The notes below the pieces were generated by a model. It searched no databases. It was not told the origin of the DNA and saw only the letters and a program-made list of their open reading frames with translations. The position numbers were made by a program, and so were the translations under genes. Of a stretch of DNA of 9,089 nucleotides, positions 1 through 6,061 are shown piece by piece. The stretch is taken from the NCBI GenBank assembly GCA_013331575.1, contig DUGD01000012.1, positions 9,178 through 18,266 on the forward strand, read 5' to 3'. The stretch comes from Candidatus Woesearchaeota archaeon (GTDB taxonomy: Archaea > Nanobdellota > Nanobdellia > Woesearchaeales > UBA525). Every line of letters starts with the position of its first letter. Position 1 is the first letter of the stretch.

Positions 1-2
1 CG

Positions 3-1379
3 CCCGTCGAATCATCCATTCCATCCAGTGGTCTTCCGCAGGAGACGCAGCTCATCGACGTCGCGACAGGCGAATGGCCCCAAGGATTCATGGCCTCTCC
101 CGTGCTCTACCTCAATATCACACGCGGAGCGAAGTTCCTCCTCACCGTCAAATGCAAAGACGAGCAAGCGAGCCTCTTAGGGCAACCGCTCGAGTACAGG
201 TTCACCATCAAGTATGGCGTGAAAGAGCACTGCAGCCCGCCCAAGATGGTGAACGGGAACTTCATGTGCAGCGGCTGCGGCCTCAAACCAGGGCTCAACT
301 TCGAGAACTGCGTGAACTTCGGGTACGCATGGAGTTGCGACGGGTACGAGCGCTACTGCAACGAAGCGATGCTTTGGGGTGCATACGTCAACAAGAGCCC
401 GAACTTCGAGGGTCTTGTCGACGCGTGCCCGGCCGATAAATTCACTGGCGAACTCGCGTCGACACTCGCAAACTGCTGGGCGCACGCCGTGGCGAACGAC
501 CAGTACTACTTCTTCGATTACCTGAATAGCACCTGCAACACCGTCGTGGGCTACGAGAATACCGGCGACCCCGCGCACTCATATCCCAAGCAGTTCCTGC
601 GCGACGAGAACGGGAATCTCATCCTCAATGATCGAGGACAACCGCAGCGGGTATGTGCTAATGCCCAAGTGACCACTTGCTGCGGTACGCCAGGGTATGA
701 CGATGCGAATGATGGAGCATGCGACCCCGCGAACTCGCTCTCCAACCCATCGTGCTTCATGGACAAGAACACATATGTCAGTGCGTGCACTGCTTTGAAG
801 AGCTGTTCCCGGCCGCAGTTCGTCCGTGGACAGAAGTGCATAAACGTCAAGTGCGATCCGACGATTAATGAATGTGTGCAAGACCCTACTGATGTGCTCT
901 ACGGCGTGAAGTGCAATGGTGTATCGGGGTGCTACAAGTGCGATGATACGACCGGGATATGCGGCTACGATTCTGATATGACTGGAGAGCGATGCACCGA
1001 GCGCTGGCCTGAGGACTGCAAGAAATACGCATGCGTGCCGGTCGGCGATGACGGTGCATGCCAGGGGTCGGCGGATCCAACGCAGGAGGGAAGATCTTGC
1101 GGCGAGGAATACCAGGATTCCTGTTCATCGTACACATGCACCGCAGGGTCGTGCCTCGGCACACCGGTCCCTCCCGGAACACCGTGCGGTGAAGATACCT
1201 ATGTGAATGAATGCGGCGCGCGATGCACGACACAGAAGACCTGCACCTTATCATCAGACGGTCAACACTCGATATGCTCGCCAGGAACGACATCGTGCGC
1301 GCAGTGTCCTACGGGCGGCGGTGGATGCGGCGCTGGATTCTGTCCTGGCGGTGACGGCAGGTGCAATCCTTGCGGGTGA
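3..1379 (+). CDS. Cysteine-rich, probably secreted surface protein (C-terminal part, 5' end outside window)
   Basis: The reading frame is open from the first bases of the window, so the real start lies upstream; the ATG at 90 is internal and has no convincing ribosome site. The visible 458 residues contain about 43 cysteines, roughly one in ten, a density expected only for an extracellular disulfide-stabilised or metal-rich protein. The C-terminal third carries tandem cysteine repeats (912-1187) and ends in a Gly/Cys-rich tail with motifs such as CPTGGGGCGAGFC. No membrane segment is visible, and any signal peptide would be upstream. The stop overlaps the start of a small membrane protein by four bases, so the two are probably translated together and may act together at the envelope. 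I do not recognise the family; a structural adhesin or sheath protein is a guess. Confidence 0.8.
   Translation, partial: PVESSIPSSGLPQETQLIDVATGEWPQGFMASPVLYLNITRGAKFLLTVKCKDEQASLLGQPLEYRFTIKYGVKEHCSPPKMVNGNFMCSGCGLKPGLNFENCVNFGYAWSCDGYERYCNEAMLWGAYVNKSPNFEGLVDACPADKFTGELASTLANCWAHAVANDQYYFFDYLNSTCNTVVGYENTGDPAHSYPKQFLRDENGNLILNDRGQPQRVCANAQVTTCCGTPGYDDANDGACDPANSLSNPSCFMDKNTYVSACTALKSCSRPQFVRGQKCINVKCDPTINECVQDPTDVLYGVKCNGVSGCYKCDDTTGICGYDSDMTGERCTERWPEDCKKYACVPVGDDGACQGSADPTQEGRSCGEEYQDSCSSYTCTAGSCLGTPVPPGTPCGEDTYVNECGARCTTQKTCTLSSDGQHSICSPGTTSCAQCPTGGGGCGAGFCPGGDGRCNPCG
912..1187 (+). repeat. Tandem cysteine-repeat region within the cysteine-rich protein
   Basis: Degenerate protein-level repeats. 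The unit starting at 993 reads C-x7-C-x2-Y-x-C-x8-C-x12-C and the unit starting at 1098 reads C-x7-C-x2-Y-x-C-x4-C-x10-C, sharing the CxxYxC core and exact C-x7-C spacing. A related unit at 912 reads C-x5-C-x2-C-x6-C-x10-C. A fourth, looser one begins at 1185. The spacing resembles small EGF- or follistatin-like disulfide modules but matches none exactly. Confidence 0.6.
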
Positions 1380-1807
1380 TATCTGCCAGTCATGGAACAC
1401 GCGATCCATCTGCGCGCGGCCGCAAAGGCGATTCCACCACGAACATCATCATATTCGTGACTATGATACTTGTCGGTCTTATCGTCGTCACATGGTACGT
1501 CCAATCCGTGCGCCCGACGAGACAGATAGTGGGTTCTGTGGTCGATGATGTCGATGGCATCGGACGGCACATCGCGAACGCTTGCGGCGTGACGAAATAT
1601 CGTGCCGGGTTCCAACCTTCCACCCAGAATGCCCGTCTCATCACGAACGCGACGCATTACTGCGTGACGACAGACGTATTCGGTAGTTGCGAAGCCGCCG
1701 TCTGCGAACTCGTTCCTGTCGATCACCAACTGCGTTTCGGGACGTTGCTCACCGTCGTGCGGGATGATGGCGGCGCGGTCAACATAGACGCTAGCACGAT
1801 GCCGTGA
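1376..1807 (+). CDS. Small single-pass membrane protein coupled to the cysteine-rich protein
   Basis: A 143-residue protein if started at GTG 1376, which overlaps the upstream stop as GTGA, the same junction seen between hef and the Nudix gene. An in-frame GTG at 1361 would add five residues. Residues 1-21 are polar and basic (ending RGRKGDSTTN), residues about 22-42 form one transmembrane helix (IIIFVTMILVGLIVVTWYV), and about 100 residues follow with four cysteines (C70, C96, C105, C110). A short basic N-terminus with RKG just before a hydrophobic helix recalls class III (pilin-like) signal peptides, but the usual QxSxE-like sequence after the cleavage point is lacking, so a plain signal anchor is equally likely. 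The cysteines suggest an extracellular C-terminal domain. The gene probably shares a transcript with the cysteine-rich gene. Family not recognised. Confidence 0.65.
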   Translation: MISASHGTRDPSARGRKGDSTTNIIIFVTMILVGLIVVTWYVQSVRPTRQIVGSVVDDVDGIGRHIANACGVTKYRAGFQPSTQNARLITNATHYCVTTDVFGSCEAAVCELVPVDHQLRFGTLLTVVRDDGGAVNIDASTMP

Positions 1808-1890
1808 ATCTGATATTCTAGGCCTTAATGCTCTGTTATCGCGGCAGTGAGCGTGATGTCCAAACAACAACCGATCGGCCGCTGCCTTGG

Positions 1891-1962
1891 CGCAGATGAA
1901 AGGGGATGAGTATTCTGACGGCGCACCGGCAGAATCCTGCGAATCCCCGTCTCTGCCCTGCG
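1891..1962 (+). ncRNA. Kink-turn RNA candidate, H/ACA-like fold
   Basis: The transcript folds as nested helices. The basal stem is CGCAG (1891-1895) with CTGCG (1958-1962). An internal loop follows (1896-1901 opposite 1949-1957). The middle stem is GGGGAT (1902-1907) with ATCCCC (1943-1948). Tandem G-A pairs come next (G1908-A1942, A1909-G1941), then a three-base bulge TGC (1938-1940) and a G1910-C1937 closing pair. The apical stem is ATTCTG (1912-1917) with CAGAAT (1930-1935), extended by CGG/CCG over the loop CGCA. The tandem G-A pairs beside a 3-nt bulge on the 3' strand are the kink-turn bound by L7Ae. In archaeal H/ACA pseudouridylation guides the kink-turn sits above an internal-loop pocket in this orientation. 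No ACA box is seen at the expected distance (about 1963-1966), so the guide assignment is tentative. hef has its own promoter downstream, so this is not the hef leader. Confidence 0.45.
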
Positions 1963-2089
1963 TAAGCATGGACTCGCCGCAGCGGCAACCGCAATCCGAG
2001 ATGTCGTTAATATCGTTCGAAATCATCGCTTATCATCATTTGAGTGCAAAAATAGTCCCGCCGTCGATAATCACCACTGGTCATCCCCC

Positions 2090-2104
2090 GTAAATACTTA
2101 TAAA
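2090..2104 (+). promoter_or_regulatory. BRE/TATA promoter of hef, leaderless
   Basis: GTAAAT (2090-2095) fits the archaeal BRE consensus, and CTTATAAA (2097-2104) is a near-ideal TATA box. The box centre lies about 26 bp before ATG 2127, so transcription should begin at or within a base or two of the start codon, and no ribosome-binding site lies between. Confidence 0.75.
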
Positions 2105-2126
2105 CGAGCGTTCCTTCTCACCGTCT

Positions 2127-4391
2127 ATGTTATCGACGGAGCTCCTCAAGGGGCAGATCACTCCTCGGCGCTATCAGGAGACCATCTTCGCGAAGGCGAC
2201 GCTCGCGAACACGCTCGTCGTCCTCCCGACGGGCCTCGGTAAGACCATGATAGCGGTCATGCTCGCGGTGCACCGCTTGGCGCAATACCCGCAAAGCAAA
2301 GTGCTCATCCTCGCACCCACCAAACCCCTCGTGCAGCAGCACGAGAAGACATTCCGCAAATACATCGATCTCCCTGAAGACAAGTTCGTGCTCTTCACCG
2401 GCGCCGTCAGTCCGGAGATGCGTTCCAAACAGTGGGATGCCGCGCAGGTCATCTTCGCGACGCCGCAAGTCATCGAGAACGACGCGCTCGGAGGGAAGCT
2501 CAGTCTCGCCGATGTCTGTCTCATGGTCGTGGATGAGGCGCACCGGACGGTCGGCGATTACTCGTATGTCTTCCTCGCACAGCAGTACATCAAGCAGGCC
2601 GAGCGCCAGCGTATCCTCGGCCTGACCGCAAGCCCCGGTACCGACAACGAATCGATCACCGAAGTATGCCGTAACCTCGCGATCGAGGAGATTGAGGTGC
2701 GCTCGGAGCGTGACTCCGACGTGAGCCCATACGTCCAAGATATCGACGTGACGTGGGTGAAGGTGGATCTCCCCGCGGAGTTCTCCGAGGTGCAAAAACT
2801 CCTCAAAGCATGCTACAACGAGCGGCTCGAACAGGTACGAGCGTTAGGCGCAATACAAGGGCCGATATCGATGGTCAATAAACGGACGCTCCTCATGCTC
2901 CAAGGCGAACTCCAGGGCCGTATCGCACGCGGCGAGCGCGACTTCGAGGCGATGAAAGCGATGAGCGTCGCCGCCGAAGCGCTCAAGATACTCCACGCGG
3001 TCGATCTCCTCGAAACGCAAGGACTCTCCGCGCTCACGCGGTACATGGAATCGCTCTCCGAGGCCGCGCGCAACGGCCAATCGAAAGCGGTCGTGAACGT
3101 CGTCTCCGACGTGCAGTGGAAGACCGCGCAGGTGAAGGTCGCACAGCTCATCAGTAAGGACATCGAGCACCCGAAACTGCGCGAACTGCGCCGCATCGTG
3201 CTGCAGGAGACGCACGCGCAGCCGGATATCAAGATCATCATCTTCAACTCGTACCGCGACCAGGCCGTCAAGATAAAAGAGTCCTTGGACGAGCTCGATG
3301 TGAGCGCGAAGATATTCGTCGGCCAAGCGAAGAAAGGCGAGACGGGCATGAGCCAGAAGGCGCAGAAAGCGATACTTGAGGAATTCTCGACGGGAGGTTT
3401 CCGCTGTCTCATCGCGACATCGGTCGCGGAGGAGGGGCTCGATATCCCGAAAGTCGATCTCGTGCTCTTCTACGAACCCATCCCTTCGGCTATCCGCACC
3501 GTGCAACGGCGCGGCAGGACCGGCCGCGGGGAGAAGGGCAAGGTCATCGTGCTCATGACGCAAGGGACACCGGACGCAGTGTACAAATGGGTCGCGCATC
3601 ACAAGGAGAAGCGCATGTACCGCGCGATCGCAGAGGTGAAGAAGACGTTCAAGACGGGCACGCCACTCGTCGAAGCGAAGGCGCAGAAGACCTTGCTGCA
3701 ATCCTATTACGAGGACAAGAAGGCGAAGCAGCAAGAGACTTTATCGTCGATAAAAGTCGTCTGCGACCACCGTGAGAAGGCGAGCCCCGTCATGAAAGCA
3801 CTCCTCGACGCCGGCGTGCAGCTCGAGCTCAAACAACTCTCCATCGGCGACTACCAAGTATCCGATAGAGTTGTTGTTGAGTACAAACTCGTCACTGATT
3901 TCGTCGACTCTATGTTAGACGGAAGACTCATGTCGCAGCTCAAGGAGCTGAAGAACTATCCCCGTCCCGTGATACTCGTCGAAGGGGATGCCGACATCTA
4001 CTCGCTGCGTCGAGTGCACCCGAACGCCATCCAAGGGATGCTCGCGACCATCGCAGTATCGTTCAACATCCCGATACTCTGGTCGAAGACGCCGCGTGAG
4101 TCGGCCGGGCTTCTCGTCGCGCTCGCACGCCGTGAACAGGTGGGCGGGCAGGACTTCCAGTACCACTCGGCGAAGCCGCTGACCGACGACGAGATGATGG
4201 AGTTCATCGTCGCGGCGTTCCCCGGCATCGGCTCCCAGCTCGCCAGACCGCTCCTCGCCGAATTCAAGAGCGTCAAGAACCTCGTGAACGCGTCCGAGGA
4301 GGAACTGCGGAAAGTGCCTTTGATAGGAGAGAAGAAAGCGAAACGCATCAAGGAGTTGAGCGAACGGGAGTACCAGGGTGGAAAATCGTGA
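2127..4391 (+). CDS. hef: Hef-type helicase/XPF-family nuclease fusion
   Basis: A 754-residue protein, the usual Hef length, acting on stalled and branched replication forks as the archaeal FANCM/XPF relative. The N-terminal SF2 helicase shows Walker A LPTGLGKT (33-40), DEAH (136-139), TASP (167-170), IIFNSYRD (371-378), ATSVAEEGLD (430-439) and QRRGRTGR (460-467), with the Hef insertion domain around 210-350. A lysine-rich linker (about 505-540) leads to the ERCC4 nuclease: D547-x-R-E550, GDY 574-576, E585-Y-K587, D591 and DGR 598-600. Tandem helix-hairpin-helix motifs (about 698-748) finish the protein. The canonical ERKx3D signature reads EYKLVTD here, with Tyr for Arg; the acidic residues and lysine are kept, so activity is plausible but unproven. 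Start ATG 2127 is fixed by the leaderless promoter. The stop overlaps the Nudix start as GTGA. Confidence 0.95.
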   Translation: MLSTELLKGQITPRRYQETIFAKATLANTLVVLPTGLGKTMIAVMLAVHRLAQYPQSKVLILAPTKPLVQQHEKTFRKYIDLPEDKFVLFTGAVSPEMRSKQWDAAQVIFATPQVIENDALGGKLSLADVCLMVVDEAHRTVGDYSYVFLAQQYIKQAERQRILGLTASPGTDNESITEVCRNLAIEEIEVRSERDSDVSPYVQDIDVTWVKVDLPAEFSEVQKLLKACYNERLEQVRALGAIQGPISMVNKRTLLMLQGELQGRIARGERDFEAMKAMSVAAEALKILHAVDLLETQGLSALTRYMESLSEAARNGQSKAVVNVVSDVQWKTAQVKVAQLISKDIEHPKLRELRRIVLQETHAQPDIKIIIFNSYRDQAVKIKESLDELDVSAKIFVGQAKKGETGMSQKAQKAILEEFSTGGFRCLIATSVAEEGLDIPKVDLVLFYEPIPSAIRTVQRRGRTGRGEKGKVIVLMTQGTPDAVYKWVAHHKEKRMYRAIAEVKKTFKTGTPLVEAKAQKTLLQSYYEDKKAKQQETLSSIKVVCDHREKASPVMKALLDAGVQLELKQLSIGDYQVSDRVVVEYKLVTDFVDSMLDGRLMSQLKELKNYPRPVILVEGDADIYSLRRVHPNAIQGMLATIAVSFNIPILWSKTPRESAGLLVALARREQVGGQDFQYHSAKPLTDDEMMEFIVAAFPGIGSQLARPLLAEFKSVKNLVNASEEELRKVPLIGEKKAKRIKELSEREYQGGKS
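4376..4381 (+). promoter_or_regulatory. Ribosome-binding site of the Nudix gene
   Basis: GGGTGG lies six bases before GTG 4388, inside the last codons of hef. It contains the archaeal GGTG core and supports the GTG start and translational coupling to hef. Confidence 0.6.
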
Positions 4392-4780
4392 AACCTCAAT
4401 CCGTTTGCATCATCATCGAGAATTCACGACGTGATGTATTGCTGCTCTTACGTGATGATATTCCGACTATTCAATATCCGAATCATTGGGTGACGCTAGG
4501 AGGGCAGATGGAGGCTGGCGAGTCTCCTAAAGAGGCAATCCGTCGGGAATTGCAGGAAGAGATAGAGTTCTCTCCGAAGAAACTCTCGCTCGTCAAGACG
4601 TACGATTGGCCGGAGAAGACGGAATATATTTTCCACACGATTGCCGAGATTGATGTGTCAACCACACCGCTCCATGAGGGGCAACGACTCTCTTGGTTTT
4701 CTCCCACCGCGATCAAGAGCATGCGTCTGGCGTTCCATGATAACCAGATACTCGACGATTTTCTCAACTCAAGGAAATAG
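4388..4780 (+). CDS. Nudix (MutT-like) hydrolase
   Basis: A 130-residue single-domain Nudix protein, a normal family length. Nudix enzymes cleave nucleoside diphosphates linked to another moiety (8-oxo-dGTP, ADP-ribose, NDP-sugars) with Mg2+. The Nudix box runs G39-x5-E45-x7-R53-E-L-x-E57-E58-x-E60-F61; catalytic REUxEE is intact, but the box's late glycine is replaced by Glu60. Substrate cannot be assigned. GTG 4388 overlaps the hef stop as GTGA and is preceded by GGGTGG, so the gene is translated from the hef mRNA; a role in repair-linked nucleotide clean-up is inferred only from this coupling. The base composition looks more AT-rich than hef, with many NNT/NNA codons, hinting that it joined the operon later. 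It ends 23 bp from the convergent toxin gene. Confidence 0.9.
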   Translation: MKPQSVCIIIENSRRDVLLLLRDDIPTIQYPNHWVTLGGQMEAGESPKEAIRRELQEEIEFSPKKLSLVKTYDWPEKTEYIFHTIAEIDVSTTPLHEGQRLSWFSPTAIKSMRLAFHDNQILDDFLNSRK

Positions 4781-4798
4781 TTATCGAGAAAATATTTT
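4758..4798 (+). terminator. Hairpin plus T-run at the end of the hef-Nudix operon
   Basis: ATTTTCTC (4758-4765) pairs with GAGAAAAT (4786-4793), and inside it AACT (4766-4769) pairs with AGTT (4779-4782), leaving a 3-nt bulge and a 9-nt loop. TTTT follows at 4795-4798. The structure straddles the Nudix stop codon and lies next to the end of the convergent toxin gene. Archaeal termination mainly needs T-runs, so the role is probable rather than proven. Confidence 0.4.
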
Positions 4799-4803
4799 GT
4801 GAT

Positions 4804-5109
4804 TCAGTACCCGAATATCTTATCGTATCGATGATGGTCGCATATCTCGAAAATAATAACGTAGGTGTATTGCTCGTCGCTCGCGAGATAATAGAGCATT
4901 CTCCAGTATCCTGCGAGTTCTGCTCTGCGTAGATTAGGAAGGTGCTGTAATATTTTCGGGATTTGGTGTTTTCGCACCTGATTTCCATAGAAAGGGTCTT
5001 GTTTGAGTAGAGTGATCGTCCGAAGGATGCTCCTGCGCAGCGTTCCGTCGTCGAGCGTTGTCATTACTTCGTTCGCAATATCGATGGTGAATACGACGAT
5101 TTCGCGCAT
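4804..5109 (-). CDS. RelE/ParE-family toxin (archaeal type)
   Basis: A 101-residue protein of the RelE/ParE ribonuclease/gyrase-toxin fold. Typical archaeal signatures are DPFYGNQ (about 38-44), NLRRAELAGYWRMLYYL (the central strand with Arg and Trp-Arg), and a C-terminal F-E-x-x-D-H-x-x-Y-D-K-x-F-G-Y tail. Members usually cleave ribosome-bound mRNA; a plasmid-stabilisation role is also known for the superfamily. It starts at ATG 5109, 27 bp after the stop of the winged-helix gene, in the same reading frame but separated by TGA and TAA. No clear ribosome site lies in the spacer; a GGTGA overlaps the upstream stop too far away, so translation may depend on the upstream gene. The complete length and conserved motifs suggest an intact toxin. 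The target is not deducible. Confidence 0.85.
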   Translation of the reverse strand: MREIVVFTIDIANEVMTTLDDGTLRRSILRTITLLKQDPFYGNQVRKHQIPKILQHLPNLRRAELAGYWRMLYYLASDEQYTYVIIFEICDHHRYDKIFGY

Positions 5110-5136
5110 AGGTGCGTGGTCTTACGCCGATTTAAT

Positions 5137-5403
5137 TCACCATCGTTTTGATTTCGTAAGAATTCCGAGAAGTTCTTCTCGCGGGATATGTGTCCAGAGT
5201 ATGCCTTCTGGACCGTACGTTATTTTTCCGCTCTCATGCAAGTAGGCGAGGATGGATTTGAGCGTGTTGTGGTTGACTTGTCGCGGTAGCTTTCTCTTAA
5301 TTTCTGCGAGGGTGACTGTCTGTTTCGCTTCGCGTAGTGCCTTCTCTACCATGCGTATTGTTGTTAGCGTCGGGCTGTGTTCTACAGTCATGAGTTGCGC
5401 CAT
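5137..5403 (-). CDS. Winged-helix protein, likely antitoxin of the RelE/ParE pair
   Basis: An 88-residue protein with a small winged-helix layout: SPTLTTIRMVEKALREA (helix 1, about 10-26), TLAEIKRKLP (helix 2), HNTLKSILAYLHESGKI (recognition helix region, about 45-61), then a beta-wing around YGPEGILWT. This pattern of 'PT..TI.MVE', 'LP...n..T...I..YL..SGKI' and 'G.I.W' is familiar from small archaeal proteins encoded directly before RelE-type toxins, which supports an antitoxin/autorepressor role (inference from context). A lysine-containing C-terminal extension (about 72-88) could wrap the toxin. ATG 5403 sits 27 bp downstream of a TATA box, consistent with leaderless translation. The gene precedes the toxin, the usual order in type II modules. 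Confidence 0.8.
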   Translation of the reverse strand: MAQLMTVEHSPTLTTIRMVEKALREAKQTVTLAEIKRKLPRQVNHNTLKSILAYLHESGKITYGPEGILWTHIPREELLGILTKSKRW

Positions 5404-5408
5404 GATTA

Positions 5409-5422
5409 TAGTTATTAGTTAC
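5409..5422. repeat. Tandem heptamers between TATA box and antitoxin start
   Basis: TAGTTAT (5409-5415) is followed directly by TAGTTAC (5416-5422), on the plus strand. They occupy the space between the TATA box and the start codon of the antitoxin, where a repressor would block initiation. An operator for the winged-helix protein is an inference from position. Confidence 0.4.
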
Positions 5423-5425
5423 ATA

Positions 5426-5434
5426 TTGATAAAC
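5426..5434 (-). promoter_or_regulatory. TATA box of the toxin-antitoxin operon, leaderless
   Basis: Read on the minus strand, GTTTATCAA (5434 to 5426) is preceded by an A-rich BRE-like stretch (CGAAAA). The centre is about 27 bp upstream of ATG 5403, which predicts a leaderless transcript. No ribosome site is present. Confidence 0.6.
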
Positions 5435-5537
5435 TTTTCGTATTAATATAGTGATGTACTGGTTGTATTCATCTCTGCGAAGATATGGGCTTTGTGGAAA
5501 AGCAATCCTGATAAAGAGGCGTAGATCACTCTTTTGC

Positions 5538-5544
5538 GGAGGGG
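5538..5544 (+). promoter_or_regulatory. Ribosome-binding site of the CYTH gene
   Basis: GGAGGGG lies four bases before ATG 5549. It fixes the start at 5549 rather than at TTG 5534, which would place the site inside the coding sequence. A weak TATA-like CTGATAAAG lies just upstream (5509-5517). Confidence 0.7.
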
Positions 5545-5548
5545 AACC

Positions 5549-6061
5549 ATGAATGAGATAGAGGTCAAGATACTCGATGTCGATGTTGCATCCACCGTGC
5601 AGAGATTGCTCGATCTCGGCGCTAAAAAAACGTTCGAAGGCGCGATCGCCGCTTCGTACTTCAACTTTCCGCAACGACCGCTAGAATACCCGCTGCGCCT
5701 GCGCAAGAAAGGGGACTTGGTCGAGCTCTGCTACAAGAAACCGATAAGCCTCGTCGGGGCGAAATCGATGGCGGAATACGAGACGCACGTCGAGAGCTAC
5801 GACGCGACCCGCGAGCTCCTGCTCGCCATGGGGATGGTCGACATCAGTGCGCAAGGCATGACCAAGCACCGGACGAGCTATCGCTTAGGCGATGCACTCT
5901 ACGAATTCGACACGTTCCCCGGACTCCCCACATTGCTTGAGGTAGAGGCGAACTCGATGCCGGTGCTCGAACGCGCCGTCGAAACGATCGGTTACACGAT
6001 GGCAGACACGAGACCGTGGTCGGGGAAAGACGTCATCGAACATTACGCGAAACGAGGATGA
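5549..6061 (+). CDS. CYTH-domain protein (class IV adenylate cyclase / triphosphatase family)
   Basis: A 170-residue single-domain CYTH (triphosphate tunnel) protein; the family binds a triphosphate inside a beta-barrel with Mg2+. The signature E3-x-E5-x-K7 sits at the N-terminus, confirming start ATG 5549. Tunnel residues follow in the family order: R50-x-R52, E60, K63, E76-x-E78, K106-x-R108, R112, E119-x-D121 and E131-x-E133. All expected charged positions seem present, so the enzyme should be active. Members include CyaB adenylate cyclase, thiamine triphosphatase and inorganic triphosphatase; which one cannot be told from sequence alone, and archaeal homologues are mostly uncharacterised. 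The stop at 6061 directly abuts the tag start at 6062, so the two are co-translated. It has no obvious biochemical link with Tag. Confidence 0.88.
   Translation: MNEIEVKILDVDVASTVQRLLDLGAKKTFEGAIAASYFNFPQRPLEYPLRLRKKGDLVELCYKKPISLVGAKSMAEYETHVESYDATRELLLAMGMVDISAQGMTKHRTSYRLGDALYEFDTFPGLPTLLEVEANSMPVLERAVETIGYTMADTRPWSGKDVIEHYAKRG

Larger units (their letters stand above)
1808..2126. other. 319 bp intergenic region upstream of hef
   Basis: No credible protein-coding frame. A 68-codon frame starting with TTG at 1887 lacks a ribosome site and has biased, low-complexity content. The region holds a structured kink-turn candidate RNA (1891-1962) and, at its right end, the hef promoter. Nothing else is recognised between 1963 and 2089. 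Confidence 0.6.

Noticed and set aside
90..92. ATG 90 as the true start of the cysteine-rich protein
   Set aside because: The frame is open to the window edge with sensible protein sequence before it and no ribosome site near 90.
1853..1918. C/D-box guide RNA (GTGATGT ... CTGA)
   Set aside because: The C box is imperfect, no D'/C' pair fits, and the same bases fold far better as the kink-turn hairpin.
1262..2026. A 254-codon open frame on the minus strand opposite the cysteine-rich and small membrane protein genes
   Set aside because: It covers two plus-strand genes with recognisable features and also the kink-turn gap; its product is low-complexity (His/Arg/Asp-rich) with no domain, typical of an antisense shadow in GC-rich DNA.
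2005..2030. tRNA T-arm-like GTTCGAAAT
   Set aside because: The flanking bases do not form the five-pair T stem and no other tRNA arms surround it.
1887..2093. 68-codon frame starting at TTG in the gap before hef
   Set aside because: No ribosome site, no recognisable content, and it overlaps the structured RNA and the hef promoter.
2130..4166. Several long minus-strand frames (199-296 codons) opposite hef
   Set aside because: Products are Arg/Leu/Asp-rich mirror translations of the hef reading frame without domains; hef itself is fully supported by motifs.
5534..5536. TTG 5534 as the start of the CYTH protein
   Set aside because: The GGAGGGG ribosome site would then lie inside the gene, and the ExExK signature begins right after ATG 5549.
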